From: Arthrobacter sp. efr-133-TYG-118
GTDB lineage: Bacteria; Actinomycetota; Actinomycetes; Actinomycetales; Micrococcaceae
Assembly: GCF_030209755.1 (NCBI RefSeq)
Contig: NZ_JARVRH010000027.1
Coordinates: 1 to 64,000, forward strand
Reading direction: 5' to 3'
Length of the DNA: 64,000 nt
Positions within the stretch are counted from its first letter, which is position 1. Each line of letters opens with the position of its first letter. Both the position numbers and the translations under genes were made by a program. The notes beneath the pieces were generated by a model. That model had not been told where the DNA came from. It was given only the letters and a program-made list of their open reading frames with translations, and did not search any database. This document shows positions 26,500 to 35,790 of this stretch, piece by piece.

Positions 26500-29121
26500 A
26501 TGGCTGAATCAACGCAGGGTACAGACACGCCCGCCACCGCCCCCATCAACGTTCCCGACAAGCCGGCCCTTGAAGGCCTTGAGGCTGCCCTGACACAGCG
26601 CTGGCTGGACGAAGGAACCTACAAGTTCAACCCGGACACCACCCGGGAGCAGGTCTACTCGATCGACACTCCCCCGCCCACCGCGTCCGGTTCGCTCCAC
26701 GTGGGCCACATGTTCTCGTTCACGCAGACGGATGTCCAGGCCCGCTACATGCGCATGACCGGCAAGAACGTCTTCTACCCGATGGGCTGGGACGACAACG
26801 GACTTCCCACCGAGCGCCGCGTGCAGAACTATTACGGCGTCCGCTGCGATCCCGCCATTCCCTACAACGCCGACTACCGCCCGCCGGCACAGCCGGCGAA
26901 GAACCAGCGCGACTTCGACGTCGTCTCGCGCCAGAACTTCATCGAACTCTGCGAAGAACTCGCCGTCGAGGACGAGAAGGTCTTCGAGAACCTGTTCCAG
27001 ACCCTCGGCCTGTCCGTTGACTGGGACCTGACGTACCGGACCATCGACGACACCTCCCGGGCAGTGTCCCAGCGCGCCTTCCTCGCCAACCTGAACGCCG
27101 GGGACGCCTACATGGCCGAGGCCCCCACCCTGTGGGACGTGACGTTCCGTACCGCCGTCGCGCAAGCCGAGCTGGAGGACCGCGAGGTTGCCGGCGCGTA
27201 CTACCGCTACCCCTTCTTCACCGCTGACGGCGAGAAGATCTACATCGAGACCACGCGCCCGGAACTGCTCGCCGCGTGCGCCGCATTGGTGGCAAACCCC
27301 GACGACGAGCGCTACCAGCCGCTGTTCGGCAAGACCGTCACATCCCCCCTGTTCGACGTCGAGCTCGAGGTCAAAGCCCACCCGCTCGCCAAGGCGGACA
27401 AAGGCTCGGGCATCGCCATGGTCTGTACCTTCGGCGACCTGACCGACGTCACCTGGTGGCGCGAGCTGCAGTTGCCCACACGCGCCATCATGGGCCGCGA
27501 CGGCCGCATCATCGCCGAGACTCCTGAGTGGATCACCACCGACGCCGGCAAGGAAGCCTACGCGGCAATCGCCGGCAAGACGGCGTTCTCGGCCAAGGAG
27601 GCGGTGGTTGAGCTTCTCATTGCCGCCGATCTGCTGGATGGCGAGCCCAAGAAGATCACGCACCCCGTGAACTTCTTCGAGAAGGGCGACAAGCCCCTTG
27701 AAGTTGTCACCTCGCGCCAGTGGTACATCCGCAACGGCGGGCGGGACGAGGACCGCCGCGAACGGTTGATCGCGCGTGGACACGAGATCGAGTTCCACCC
27801 GTCCTTCATGCGCTCCCGCTACGAGAACTGGATCTCCGGGCTGAACGGTGACTGGCTCGTTTCGCGCCAGCGCTTCTTCGGCGTGCCGATCCCCGTCTGG
27901 TACCCGCTGGATGCCCAGGGCAACCCGGACTACGCAAACCCCGTCCTTCCGTCCGACGAGTCCCTGCCCGTAGACCCTGCGGCCGACGCGGCCCCCGGCT
28001 TCGACGAGTCCCAGCGCGAGCAGCCCAACGGCTTCATCGGAGACTCCGACGTCCTGGACACCTGGGCCACGTCGTCGCTGACTCCGCAGATCGTGGGCGG
28101 CTGGAGCCGCGACGAGGAACTGTTCGGCAAGGTTTACCCCTTCGACCTCCGCCCACAGGGACACGACATCATCCGCACCTGGCTCTTCTCCTCGGCTGTC
28201 CGGGCAGATGCCCTGCAGAACAGTGCGCCGTGGAAGCACGCCGCCATCTCGGGCTGGATCCTGGACCCGGACCGCAAGAAGATGTCCAAGTCCAAGGGCA
28301 ACGTGGTTGTTCCCACCGACGTCCTGAACGAGTTCGGCTCCGACGCCGTCCGTTACTGGGCCGCCTCGGCCAAGCTCGGCGCGGACACTGCCTACGAGAT
28401 CGCCCAGATGAAGATCGGCCGCCGCCTGGCCATCAAGCTTCTCAACGCCTCCAAGTTCGTATTGAACCTGGGGGCTACGGAGAACTCGGTTGTCGGCGCC
28501 GACCTGTCCGTCCTGAGCAATCCCTTGGACCGGGCATTGCTCGCCCAGCTGGCCGACGTCGTGGCGCAATCCACCAAGGCATTCGACAACTATGACTACG
28601 CACGCGCGCTGCAGATCACGGAATCGTTCTTCTGGCAGTTCACGGACGACTACGTGGAACTCATCAAGGACCGCGCCTACGGTGCGGCCGGCGAGACCGA
28701 GCAGGCATCCGTGCTTGCAGCCCTTGCCACCACGCTGGACTCGCTGTTGCGGCTGTTCGCGCCGTTCCTGCCCTTCGCCACCGAAGAGGTCTGGAGCTGG
28801 TGGCGCACGGGTTCGGTTCACCGCGCAGCGTGGCCGGCAGCCGTGGAAATCGTCGACGGCGACACCACCATGCTCGGCACCGTCGGCATCGCGCTAAGCG
28901 GCATCCGCAAGGCCAAGTCCGAGGCGAAGGTCAAGCAGCGCACCGAAGTCCTCTCCGCCACCATCACCGCTACCGAGTCGTTTGTTGCACAGCTGGAAGC
29001 CGGACTGGGAGACCTGAAGGCCGCAGCCAACGCACAGGAGATCTCACTGGTAGCCGGCGACGGCGAGCTCACAGTGAGGGACGTGGTCCTGGCACCAGCC
29101 GAGGAGCCCGCCCAGGCGTAG
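26500..29121 (+). CDS. valS: Valyl-tRNA synthetase
   Basis: Charges tRNA-Val, with an editing domain that removes threonine. The HIGH motif is PPPTASGSLHVGHMF (about 60-70), with NVFYPMGWDDNGLPTERRVQN after it. The editing domain contains IYIETTRPELLAACAALV. The KMSKS motif is DRKKMSKSKGNVV (about 593). The C-terminal helical domain (from 690) and a coiled-coil end (IRKAKSEAKVKQRTEVLSA) are present. The 873-aa length is normal. It is a single-gene unit followed by a hairpin terminator. Confidence 0.97.
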   Translation: MAESTQGTDTPATAPINVPDKPALEGLEAALTQRWLDEGTYKFNPDTTREQVYSIDTPPPTASGSLHVGHMFSFTQTDVQARYMRMTGKNVFYPMGWDDNGLPTERRVQNYYGVRCDPAIPYNADYRPPAQPAKNQRDFDVVSRQNFIELCEELAVEDEKVFENLFQTLGLSVDWDLTYRTIDDTSRAVSQRAFLANLNAGDAYMAEAPTLWDVTFRTAVAQAELEDREVAGAYYRYPFFTADGEKIYIETTRPELLAACAALVANPDDERYQPLFGKTVTSPLFDVELEVKAHPLAKADKGSGIAMVCTFGDLTDVTWWRELQLPTRAIMGRDGRIIAETPEWITTDAGKEAYAAIAGKTAFSAKEAVVELLIAADLLDGEPKKITHPVNFFEKGDKPLEVVTSRQWYIRNGGRDEDRRERLIARGHEIEFHPSFMRSRYENWISGLNGDWLVSRQRFFGVPIPVWYPLDAQGNPDYANPVLPSDESLPVDPAADAAPGFDESQREQPNGFIGDSDVLDTWATSSLTPQIVGGWSRDEELFGKVYPFDLRPQGHDIIRTWLFSSAVRADALQNSAPWKHAAISGWILDPDRKKMSKSKGNVVVPTDVLNEFGSDAVRYWAASAKLGADTAYEIAQMKIGRRLAIKLLNASKFVLNLGATENSVVGADLSVLSNPLDRALLAQLADVVAQSTKAFDNYDYARALQITESFFWQFTDDYVELIKDRAYGAAGETEQASVLAALATTLDSLLRLFAPFLPFATEEVWSWWRTGSVHRAAWPAAVEIVDGDTTMLGTVGIALSGIRKAKSEAKVKQRTEVLSATITATESFVAQLEAGLGDLKAAANAQEISLVAGDGELTVRDVVLAPAEEPAQA

Positions 29122-29154
29122 TTTGGACGAGCCCGGGAGTTTCCGGGCAAAGGG

Positions 29155-29197
29155 GAAGCCCCATCAGCGTTTAGCCGTTGGTGGGGCTTCGACTTTT
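29155..29197 (+). terminator. Terminator downstream of valS
   Basis: GAAGCCCCA (29155-29163) pairs with TGGGGCTTC (29182-29190), followed by GACTTTT, 34 nt after the valS stop. The rest of the gap up to 29483 shows no gene that can be supported. Confidence 0.75.
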
Positions 29198-29483
29198 CGG
29201 CTGCTTGGTGACGTCTTGGCAGTCTGGCGGAATCCTCGGACTTTCAGGTCTTCCTACCTCGTCACTGGTAGCTTGCATCCAACTTTGCCGAAGGCTGCGT
29301 CAGATGCATATCACTGAATCTCTGGTTTCCGTGTCCCTCTTCTTTCGAAGTGGGTAAGTTCTATTCTTGACCCGCTCCCCGGCCAGCACAAGCCCTCTTC
29401 GGGAACTACTGGCATGTAATTCGGATGTCTGGTGGCGGGCCCCCGGGGTTCTGGGGCTGGGCGCTTTGTGGCACAGTGTTGCT

Positions 29484-30359
29484 ATGCCAGAACTTCCCGA
29501 AGTGGCCGGGCTGACTGCCTTCCTGCGCAGGAATCTTCTCGGTGCCGAACTGACGAAGATCCAGATCACTTCTTTTGCTGTGCTGAAGACAGCCGATCCG
29601 CCTTACTCAGCCCTGGAGGGTCGCAAAATCATCGGGGTGGAACGCTTCGGAAAGTTCGTCAGTCTCGACGCCGAGGGCATCCATTTCATTTTCCACCTCG
29701 CCAAGGCCGGTTGGCTCCGCTACACGGAGCAGCCATCGCACACCCAGCTGCGCATGGGCGGCAGCAATATTGCCGCGAGGCTCGGCTTCACCAAGAGCGA
29801 CGGCTCGACCCACGTCGGCGTGGACCTGACGGAGGCCGGGACGAAGAAGAGCCTGGCCGTCTACGTGGTGCGCGATCCCTTGGACGTTCCCGGGATCGCC
29901 ACACTCGGCCCGGACCCGCTGAGCCCTGCATTCACGGCGGAAACCCTGGCCGGAATCCTTTCCTCAAGCGCGCACCAGATCAAGGGACTCCTTCGGAGCC
30001 AAAGTGTCATCGCGGGCATCGGCAACGCCTACAGTGACGAGATCCTTCACGCCGCCAGGATTTCACCGTTCGCGATCGCCAAGTCGCTCGACAAGGACAC
30101 CACCCGTGTCCTCTATGAGTCCATCGAAAGTGTCCTGGGTGCGGCCGTCGCCGCCGCCGTCGGGAAAGCCTCAAGCGAACTCAAGGACGCGAAGCGTAAC
30201 ACCATGCGGGTCCACGGCAGGGCGGGCCAGCCTTGCCCCGTCTGCGGGACCACCATCCGCGAGGTGTCCTTTGCCGACACTTCGTTGCAGTATTGCCCTG
30301 GCTGCCAGACAAACGGAAAGATCCTCGCGGACCGTAGAACGTCGCGATTCCTGAAATAG
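29484..30359 (+). CDS. Fpg/Nei family DNA glycosylase
   Basis: Bifunctional base-excision glycosylase / AP lyase for oxidised bases. The N-terminal PELPEV supplies the catalytic Pro (after Met removal) and Glu. LKTADPP, the H2TH region (IKGLLRSQSVIAGIGNAYSDEILHAARISP) and the C-terminal zinc finger (CPVCGTTIREVSFADTSLQYCPGC) are complete. The 291-aa length is standard. The Leu after PE and the sequence around the lesion-recognition loop suggest an actinobacterial Fpg-like subfamily rather than canonical MutM; substrate preference cannot be read. It appears to be a single gene. Confidence 0.93.
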   Translation: MPELPEVAGLTAFLRRNLLGAELTKIQITSFAVLKTADPPYSALEGRKIIGVERFGKFVSLDAEGIHFIFHLAKAGWLRYTEQPSHTQLRMGGSNIAARLGFTKSDGSTHVGVDLTEAGTKKSLAVYVVRDPLDVPGIATLGPDPLSPAFTAETLAGILSSSAHQIKGLLRSQSVIAGIGNAYSDEILHAARISPFAIAKSLDKDTTRVLYESIESVLGAAVAAAVGKASSELKDAKRNTMRVHGRAGQPCPVCGTTIREVSFADTSLQYCPGCQTNGKILADRRTSRFLK

Positions 30360-30409
30360 CCGTACCAGCGGTTCAGACGACCGCCACCGCTCAGGCTTAT
30401 TGATTCAGG

Positions 30410-31024
30410 CTAGTTGAATTCCGGGCTTTCCGTGCGGCTGCGCTTAAGCTCGAAGAAGTGCGGGTAGCCGGCCAACGTGACGGTGGCATCCCAGATCCGG
30501 CCGGCTTCCTCGCCACGGGGAATACGGGTGAGGACAGGGCCGAAGAAAGCTGTGCCGTTGACGGCGACCACCGGGGTGCCGACGTCCTGGCCCACCAGGG
30601 AGATCCCCGATTCGTGGCTCGCACGCAACTGGACATCGTATTCCTCGGAATCGGCGTATTGGGCCAGCTCGGCGGGGAGGCCGGTTTCAGCCAGGGCCTT
30701 GGAGATGACCTCGGAGAAATCCTTGATGCCTTCGTGGTGGATGAGGGAACCCATCGCGTCGTACAGCGGTTTGATGTACTCGTTTCCGTGCAGCTCGCGA
30801 GCGGCAATGATGACACGGACAGGTCCCCAGCCCAGCTTCATTTTCTCGGTGTATTCGGCAGGCAGCTCGCGGCCTTCGTTGAGGACAGAGAGACTCATGA
30901 CGTTCCAGTTGGTCTCGATGCCGCGAACGCTTTCCACTTCACCGATCCAGCGGGATGTCACCCAGGCAAAAGGGCACATGGGATCGAACCAGAAATCGAC
31001 CTTGTTGGCGGTCTGCTCGGGCAC
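30410..31024 (-). CDS. DsbA-family thioredoxin-like protein, Rv2466c-like
   Basis: Resembles the mycothiol-dependent reductase/nitroreductase Rv2466c of mycobacteria: VDFWFDPMCPFAWVTSRWIGEV, NWNVMSLSVLNEGRELP, LGWGPVRVIIAA, GTPVVAVNGTAFFGPVL, IPRGEEAGRIWDA and YPHFFELKRSRTE. The CxxC motif is CPFA here: only the first cysteine (about residue 17) is kept, which implies a monothiol mechanism with mycothiol. The start is GTG 31024, with AAGGAG 6 nt upstream; the upstream in-frame ATG at 31132 gives an unconserved extension into the clpX downstream region. The 204-aa length matches the family. It lies downstream of clpX on the same strand. Confidence 0.9.
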   Translation of the reverse strand: MPEQTANKVDFWFDPMCPFAWVTSRWIGEVESVRGIETNWNVMSLSVLNEGRELPAEYTEKMKLGWGPVRVIIAARELHGNEYIKPLYDAMGSLIHHEGIKDFSEVISKALAETGLPAELAQYADSEEYDVQLRASHESGISLVGQDVGTPVVAVNGTAFFGPVLTRIPRGEEAGRIWDATVTLAGYPHFFELKRSRTESPEFN

Positions 31025-31103
31025 AGGGAACTCCTTCGATAGGCGTAAGGGGGCGCGTTGGCCGGACGAAACGGTGTCCGGCGCCAATGATGCCAACCTC
31101 AGG

Positions 31104-32390
31104 CTAAGCGGACTTATTCCGACGCTTCGCAATGACCTCGTGGGCGATCATGGTGGGCTGGCCCTTCTTGTTCACGGCGTCGGCAGTGATGACCACGCTG
31201 GCGATGTCGTCCCTGCTGGGCAGGTCGAACATGACCGGCAGCAGCACTTCCTCCATGATGGCACGCAGGCCGCGGGCTCCCGTGCCACGTTCAAGGGCTT
31301 GGTCCGCAATCGAGTCAAGGGCGTCGTCGTCGAACAAAAGCTCGACGCCGTCCAGCTGGAACATCTTCTGGTACTGCTTGATCAGGGCGTTCTTGGGCTT
31401 GGAGAGAATCTGGATGAGCGCGGAACGGTCAAGGTTGGACACGGTGGTGATCACCGGCAGGCGTCCGATGAATTCAGGAATGAGCCCGAACTTGAGCAGA
31501 TCCTCCGGCATCACCTCGCCGTAGCTGTCTGCGTTGTCCTTGACCTCGTTGAGCGGGGCCCCGAAACCAATGCCTTTGCGTCCGGACCGCGAACCAATGA
31601 TGTCCTCGAGACCGGCGAACGCACCGGCCACAATGAACAGCACGTTGGTGGTGTCGATCTGGATGAATTCCTGGTGCGGGTGCTTACGTCCGCCCTGCGG
31701 CGGAACCGAGGCCACGGTGCCTTCGAGGATCTTCAGGAGGGCCTGCTGCACGCCTTCGCCGGACACATCGCGCGTGATGGACGGGTTCTCGCTCTTGCGC
31801 GAAATCTTGTCGATCTCGTCGATGTAGATGATGCCTTGTTCGGCCTTCTTGACGTCGTAATCGGCGGCCTGGATGAGCTTCAGCAGGATGTTTTCGACGT
31901 CTTCGCCGACGTATCCGGCCTCAGTCAGGGCCGTGGCGTCTGCGACGGCGAAGGGTACGTTCAGACGGCGGGCCAGGGTTTGCGCCAGGTAAGTCTTGCC
32001 GCATCCGGTGGGGCCGATCAGCAGGATATTGGACTTGGCGATCTCCACGTCTTCGTGGTGTCCGCCTTCACCGAGGCCGGTCTTCGGCGCGTGGCCCGCC
32101 TGGATGCGCTTGTAGTGGTTGTAGACCGCGACGGCGAGGGAGCGTTTCGCGGGCTCTTGGCCAATGACGTATTCCTGGAGGAAGTCGAAGATCTCCCGCG
32201 GCTTGGGCAACTCGAAGCTACCAAGATCCGATACCTCGGCGAGTTCCTCTTCGATGATCTCGTTGCAGAGTTCGATGCACTCGTCGCAGATGTACACGCC
32301 GGGCCCGGCAATCAGCTTCCGAACCTGCTTCTGGCTCTTTCCGCAGAAAGAACACTTCAGCAGATCCGTGCTCTCGCCAATCCGAGCCAT
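31104..32390 (-). CDS. clpX: ClpX, ATP-dependent unfoldase subunit of Clp protease
   Basis: A hexameric AAA+ unfoldase that delivers substrates to ClpP. The N-terminal zinc-binding domain is CSFCGKSQKQVRKLIAG with YICDECIELC. Walker A is LLIGPTGCGKTYLAQ (about 120-130) and Walker B is IIYIDEIDK. RDVSGEGVQQALLKILEGT and the pore and IGF-loop regions follow (FIGRLPVITTV, GTGARGLRAIMEEVLLPVMF). The start at 32390 (MARIGESTDLLK) has AAGGGA upstream; an earlier Met is seven codons out. It ends the clpP1-clpP2-clpX series, as in other actinobacteria. Confidence 0.98.
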   Translation of the reverse strand: MARIGESTDLLKCSFCGKSQKQVRKLIAGPGVYICDECIELCNEIIEEELAEVSDLGSFELPKPREIFDFLQEYVIGQEPAKRSLAVAVYNHYKRIQAGHAPKTGLGEGGHHEDVEIAKSNILLIGPTGCGKTYLAQTLARRLNVPFAVADATALTEAGYVGEDVENILLKLIQAADYDVKKAEQGIIYIDEIDKISRKSENPSITRDVSGEGVQQALLKILEGTVASVPPQGGRKHPHQEFIQIDTTNVLFIVAGAFAGLEDIIGSRSGRKGIGFGAPLNEVKDNADSYGEVMPEDLLKFGLIPEFIGRLPVITTVSNLDRSALIQILSKPKNALIKQYQKMFQLDGVELLFDDDALDSIADQALERGTGARGLRAIMEEVLLPVMFDLPSRDDIASVVITADAVNKKGQPTMIAHEVIAKRRNKSA

Positions 32391-32573
32391 GTGGGAATCC
32401 CTTCGTTTCATGCGGGTGGTGCAGCCCCGTACCTATCCGCAATTTCGCAAGATCGCAGCGGGGGCGCCACCATGACAACTTCCACTGTAGGACACAATGG
32501 GCTGCTTGGGTTGAAACAGAACGCCGATGCGGTCCATATTTCCTGAACCGCACCGGCGTCGAGTTTTTGCCAG

Positions 32574-33233
32574 TTACCTGGCGATCGCCTGGGGCTTGAT
32601 CTTGCGGGAATCGAGCACCTGGTCGATCAATCCGTAGTTCATTGCCTCGGCAGCGGTGAGAATCTTGTCGCGCTCGATATCGTTGTTGACCTGTTCCGGC
32701 GTACGCCCGGAGTGCTTGGCCAGCGTGTCCTCAAGCCATGAGCGCATACGCATGACTTCTGCGGCCTGGATCTCGAGGTCGGAAGCCTGGCCCCCTTGGC
32801 CGCCGGACAGCGACGGCTGGTGGATCAGGACCCGGGCGTTGGGCAGGGCGAGGCGCTTGCCCGGGGTACCTGCCGCGAGCAGCACGGCCGCGGCACTCGC
32901 CGCCTGGCCCAGGCAAACGGTCTGGATCTCCGGACGAATGTACGTCATCGTGTCGTAGATCGCCGTCATGGCCGTGAACGAGCCGCCCGGGGAGTTGATG
33001 TACAACGTGATGTCGCGGTCCGGGTCCGTGGACTCGAGCACCAGCAGCTGGGCCATGATGTCGTCAGCGGAGGCGTCATCAACCTGCACACCGAGGAAGA
33101 TGATGCGGTCCTCGAAGAGTTTCGTGTACGGGTCCTGGCGCTTGAAGCCGTAGGGCGTGCGCTCCTCGAATTGCGGGAGGACATAGCGGCTGGACGGGAG
33201 ATTACCGGCAGACCATCCAAAGTTGTAGTTCAT
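32574..33233 (-). CDS. clpP2: ClpP2, ATP-dependent Clp protease proteolytic subunit
   Basis: A serine peptidase that assembles into mixed ClpP1P2 tetradecamers. Catalytic Ser in LGQAASAAAVLLAAGTPGKRLALPNARVLIHQPS (Ser near 110, His near 135) and Asp in the C-terminal third are in place. ITLYINSPGGSFTAM is also diagnostic. The start is ATG 33233 (MNYNFGWSAGN), with AGGAGC upstream; the longer frame would overlap clpP1. About 37 nt separate it from clpP1. Confidence 0.96.
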   Translation of the reverse strand: MNYNFGWSAGNLPSSRYVLPQFEERTPYGFKRQDPYTKLFEDRIIFLGVQVDDASADDIMAQLLVLESTDPDRDITLYINSPGGSFTAMTAIYDTMTYIRPEIQTVCLGQAASAAAVLLAAGTPGKRLALPNARVLIHQPSLSGGQGGQASDLEIQAAEVMRMRSWLEDTLAKHSGRTPEQVNNDIERDKILTAAEAMNYGLIDQVLDSRKIKPQAIAR

Positions 33234-33270
33234 TTTTATTGCTCCTGATCTGAATGTTTCTTGCTGCCGG

Positions 33271-33909
33271 TTACTTCTCGGAATTCGACGAGTTGGCTGT
33301 TCCGCCACCGCCGGCCACAGAGCCTGCGTGGGCGGAGATCTTGTCGAAGAAGCCGTATTCGAGCGCTTCGGGGGCGGTGAACCACTTGTCGCGGTCGTTG
33401 TCCTTGAGGATGGTCTCCACGGTCTGTCCGGTCTGGTCGGCTGTCAGCTCGGCCATGACCTTCTTCATGTGAAGGATCAGCTCCGCTTGGATCTTGATAT
33501 CCGACGCCGTGCCGCCGATGCCGCCTGAAGGCTGGTGCATCAGGATGCGGGCGTTGGGGGTGGCGTAACGCTTGCCCTTGGTGCCCGAGGAAAGGAGGAA
33601 CTGGCCCATGGAGGCCGCGAGCCCGGTGGCAACCGTCACGACGTCGTTCGGAATGAACTGCATCGTGTCGTAGATGGCCATGCCGGCGGTCACGGAGCCG
33701 CCGGGAGAGTTGATGTACAAGTAGATGTCCTTCTCCGGGTCTTCAGCGGAGAGGAGGAGGAGCTGGGAGCAGATCGCGTTGGCGTTCTCGTCACGGACTT
33801 CGGATCCGAGCCAGATGATGCGCTCTTTCAGCAGGCGGTTGTAGATGTAGTTGTCCTGGGCCGCTGGATCGACGGTTGCCATCCTGGGGGCCTCTGCGTG
33901 CTGTGACAT
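33271..33909 (-). CDS. clpP1: ClpP1, ATP-dependent Clp protease proteolytic subunit
   Basis: Partner of ClpP2 in the ClpP1P2 barrel. Motifs: IIWLGSEVRDENANAI, IYLYINSPGGSVTAGMAIYDTMQF, the catalytic serine in GLAASMGQFLLSSG and histidine in ARILMHQPSGG. The 212-aa length is normal, with a Ser/Asn-rich C-terminal tail. A ClgR-like box lies about 115 bp upstream, consistent with known activation of clpP1P2 by ClgR in corynebacteria and streptomycetes. Confidence 0.96.
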   Translation of the reverse strand: MSQHAEAPRMATVDPAAQDNYIYNRLLKERIIWLGSEVRDENANAICSQLLLLSAEDPEKDIYLYINSPGGSVTAGMAIYDTMQFIPNDVVTVATGLAASMGQFLLSSGTKGKRYATPNARILMHQPSGGIGGTASDIKIQAELILHMKKVMAELTADQTGQTVETILKDNDRDKWFTAPEALEYGFFDKISAHAGSVAGGGGTANSSNSEK

Positions 33910-34019
33910 AAGTACTTACCTCTCGCTGGTGACAGGGCCATTGCTGAACTTGCCATCCCTGATCTTCACTACTTGGACACTAACCGTTTTCCACGGCGAT
34001 TTGTTCTCCCAAATCGCGC

Positions 34020-34037
34020 TGTTCGCTGACGGCGCAC
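34020..34037. promoter_or_regulatory. ClgR-like operator upstream of clpP1-clpP2
   Basis: TTCGCTGACGGCGCAC (core CGCTGACGGCG at 34024-34034) matches the CGCYNANRGCG pattern described for the Clp gene regulator ClgR. It is positioned about 115 bp upstream of the clpP1 start. Control by ClgR is inferred; the clgR gene is not in this window. Confidence 0.6.
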
Positions 34038-34080
34038 GATTGCGGAAGGGTGCCGCTTTCGGTGCTGGCCGGGCTTAAAC

Positions 34081-34117
34081 CAAGCCGCCCCCGGATCAAG
34101 GATCCGGGGGCGGCTTG
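34081..34117 (-). terminator. Terminator after trigger factor gene
   Basis: CAAGCCGCCCCCGGATC and its exact complement (34081-34097 and 34101-34117) form a 17-bp GC-rich stem with a 3-nt loop, just after the tig stop. On the minus strand it is followed by GTTTAAG. Confidence 0.85.
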
Positions 34118-34125
34118 AGTTGAAA

Positions 34126-35493
34126 CTAGAACTTCACTGCAGCAGGGTCGTCGCTTGGAACAACAGCCGCTTCTTCGGCTTCCTCGACGGAGACCTCTTC
34201 GCCGGCGGGGCGCACGAAGTCGCTGAGGTCGACCTTGTTGCCTTCGGAGTCGACAACCTCGGCCTGGCCGAGGACAACTGCGAGAGCCTTACGGCGGCGT
34301 ACCTCGGAGACCATCATGGGAACCTGGCCGCTCTGATCGATGATCTGGGCGAACTGGTTCGGGTCCATGCCGTACTGGCTTGCCGTGCTGACGATGTAGT
34401 CGATCAGCTCGTTCTGGCTGACGCTCACTTCTTCCTTGTCGGCAATGGCGTCAAGGATGATCTCGTTCTGGAAGGCGCGGGCAGTGTTGGCCTTGACCTC
34501 GGCCCGGTGTTCCTCGGTGTCGTGCTCGCCTTCACCGTGGGCGTTCTCCGCGTTGAAGTGCGCTTCGAGCTGCTCTTCGACCACGGAGTCCGGAACCGGG
34601 ACCTCGATGAGCTCGACGAGCTTGTCCAGGACCTTGTCGCGGGCTTCGACGCCCTGGCCAACGACCTTGGACTCAGCAGCCTGCTTGGCGAGGTCTTCGC
34701 GCAGTTCCGCAAGGGTGTCGAACTCGGATGCCAACTGGGCGAAGTCGTCGTTGGCCTCAGGAAGCTCGCGCTCCTTGACCGTCTTGACAGCAACCTTCAC
34801 CTGGGCTGCCTCGCCGGCGTGCTCGCCGCCAACCAGCGTGGTGTCGAAAATTGCTTCTTCTTCGGCAGAAAGGCCGGTGACAGCCTCGTCGAGGCCCTCA
34901 AGCATGGTGCCTGCGCCAACCTGGTAGGACAGGCCGGTGGCGGAGTCGATCTCGGCGCCGTCGATCGTGGCGGTGATGTCGATGGTCAGGAAGTCACCAT
35001 CGGCGGCCGGTCGGTCAACGGACTTCAACGTGCCGAAGCGGCCGCGGAGCTCGTCGAGGGCCTTGTCGACGTCGGCGTCGGAGGAGTCGGCTGCGGCAAC
35101 CTCGACCTTGATGCCGGCGTAGTCGGGCAGTTCGACCTCGGGACGGACGTCGATCTCAACCTGGAACTTCAGCTCACCATCGGTCGAGGACGGGTCCGGA
35201 ACCTCGGTGATCTCAACCTCAGGACGGCTCAGCGGGCGGAGGCCGGCTTCCTGGACGGCAGCCTGGTACCAGCCGTTGAGGCCATCGTTGATGGCCGTCT
35301 CCAGGACGTAGCCGCGGCCAACGCGCTGGTCAACCAGCTTGGAGGGAACCTTGCCCTTGCGGAACCCGGGAACCTGGATCTGCGAAGCAACGGTCTTGTA
35401 AGCGGCATCGATGCTCGGCTTCAGTTCCTCAAAGGGAACCTCAACGTTGAGCTTGACCCGCGTGGCGGTGAGGTTCTCGACAGCGCTCTTCAC
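34126..35493 (-). CDS. tig: Trigger factor (ribosome-associated chaperone, PPIase)
   Basis: Folds nascent chains at the ribosome exit. The ribosome-binding domain at 1-125 contains the signature GFRKGKVPSKLVDQRVG. The FKBP-type PPIase domain follows at about 155-240 (DGDFLTIDITATIDGAEI, GTMLEGLDEAVTGLSA). The C-terminal helical chaperone domain contains EEQLEAHFNAENAHGEGEH and the ELIDYIVSTASQYGMDPNQF arm. An acidic tail (SVEEAEEAAV) ends the 455-aa protein. It lies upstream of clpP1 on the same strand but is separated by its own terminator. Confidence 0.97.
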   Translation of the reverse strand: MKSAVENLTATRVKLNVEVPFEELKPSIDAAYKTVASQIQVPGFRKGKVPSKLVDQRVGRGYVLETAINDGLNGWYQAAVQEAGLRPLSRPEVEITEVPDPSSTDGELKFQVEIDVRPEVELPDYAGIKVEVAAADSSDADVDKALDELRGRFGTLKSVDRPAADGDFLTIDITATIDGAEIDSATGLSYQVGAGTMLEGLDEAVTGLSAEEEAIFDTTLVGGEHAGEAAQVKVAVKTVKERELPEANDDFAQLASEFDTLAELREDLAKQAAESKVVGQGVEARDKVLDKLVELIEVPVPDSVVEEQLEAHFNAENAHGEGEHDTEEHRAEVKANTARAFQNEIILDAIADKEEVSVSQNELIDYIVSTASQYGMDPNQFAQIIDQSGQVPMMVSEVRRRKALAVVLGQAEVVDSEGNKVDLSDFVRPAGEEVSVEEAEEAAVVPSDDPAAVKF

Positions 35494-35561
35494 AGTCTAA
35501 GTACTCCTGGTTTTGTGGGATGGGGTTCTGCCGCGTCCCGGATCGGGACAGGCACACAGAG

Positions 35562-35636
35562 TCGGGGTGACAGGATTTGAACCTGCGACTTCCTGCTCCC
35601 AAAGCAGGCGCTCTAGCCAAGCTGAGCTACACCCCG
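35562..35636 (-). tRNA. tRNA-Pro(TGG)
   Basis: Minus-strand cloverleaf. The acceptor CGGGGTG pairs with CACCCCG and the discriminator is A. The D arm is AGCTCAGCTTGGCTAGAGC. The anticodon arm is CCTGC / TTTGGGA / GCAGG, giving TGG. The T arm contains GGTTCAAATCC. No CCA is encoded. Confidence 0.95.
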
Positions 35637-35790
35637 TGAATGCACAGGACAGTCTACGGGCATCTCGGCGGAGAATGCACATTTGACACTTGGCCCCTGA
35701 ATTAGGTTTAGTTATATCCGGCTTCAACAGCCGCCGGAAAGATGCGCGGAACACTCCGAGAGGTTCATCAGGGTGCATGCAGTCTTGCCC

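Noticed and set aside
26509..28821. 770-aa minus-strand open frame opposite valS
   Set aside because: Mirror frame of valS produced by GC codon bias; no recognisable protein.
31061..31082. GCCGGAC / GTCCGGC hairpin between clpX and the DsbA-like gene
   Set aside because: Only 7 bp with no T run on either strand; too weak to call a terminator.
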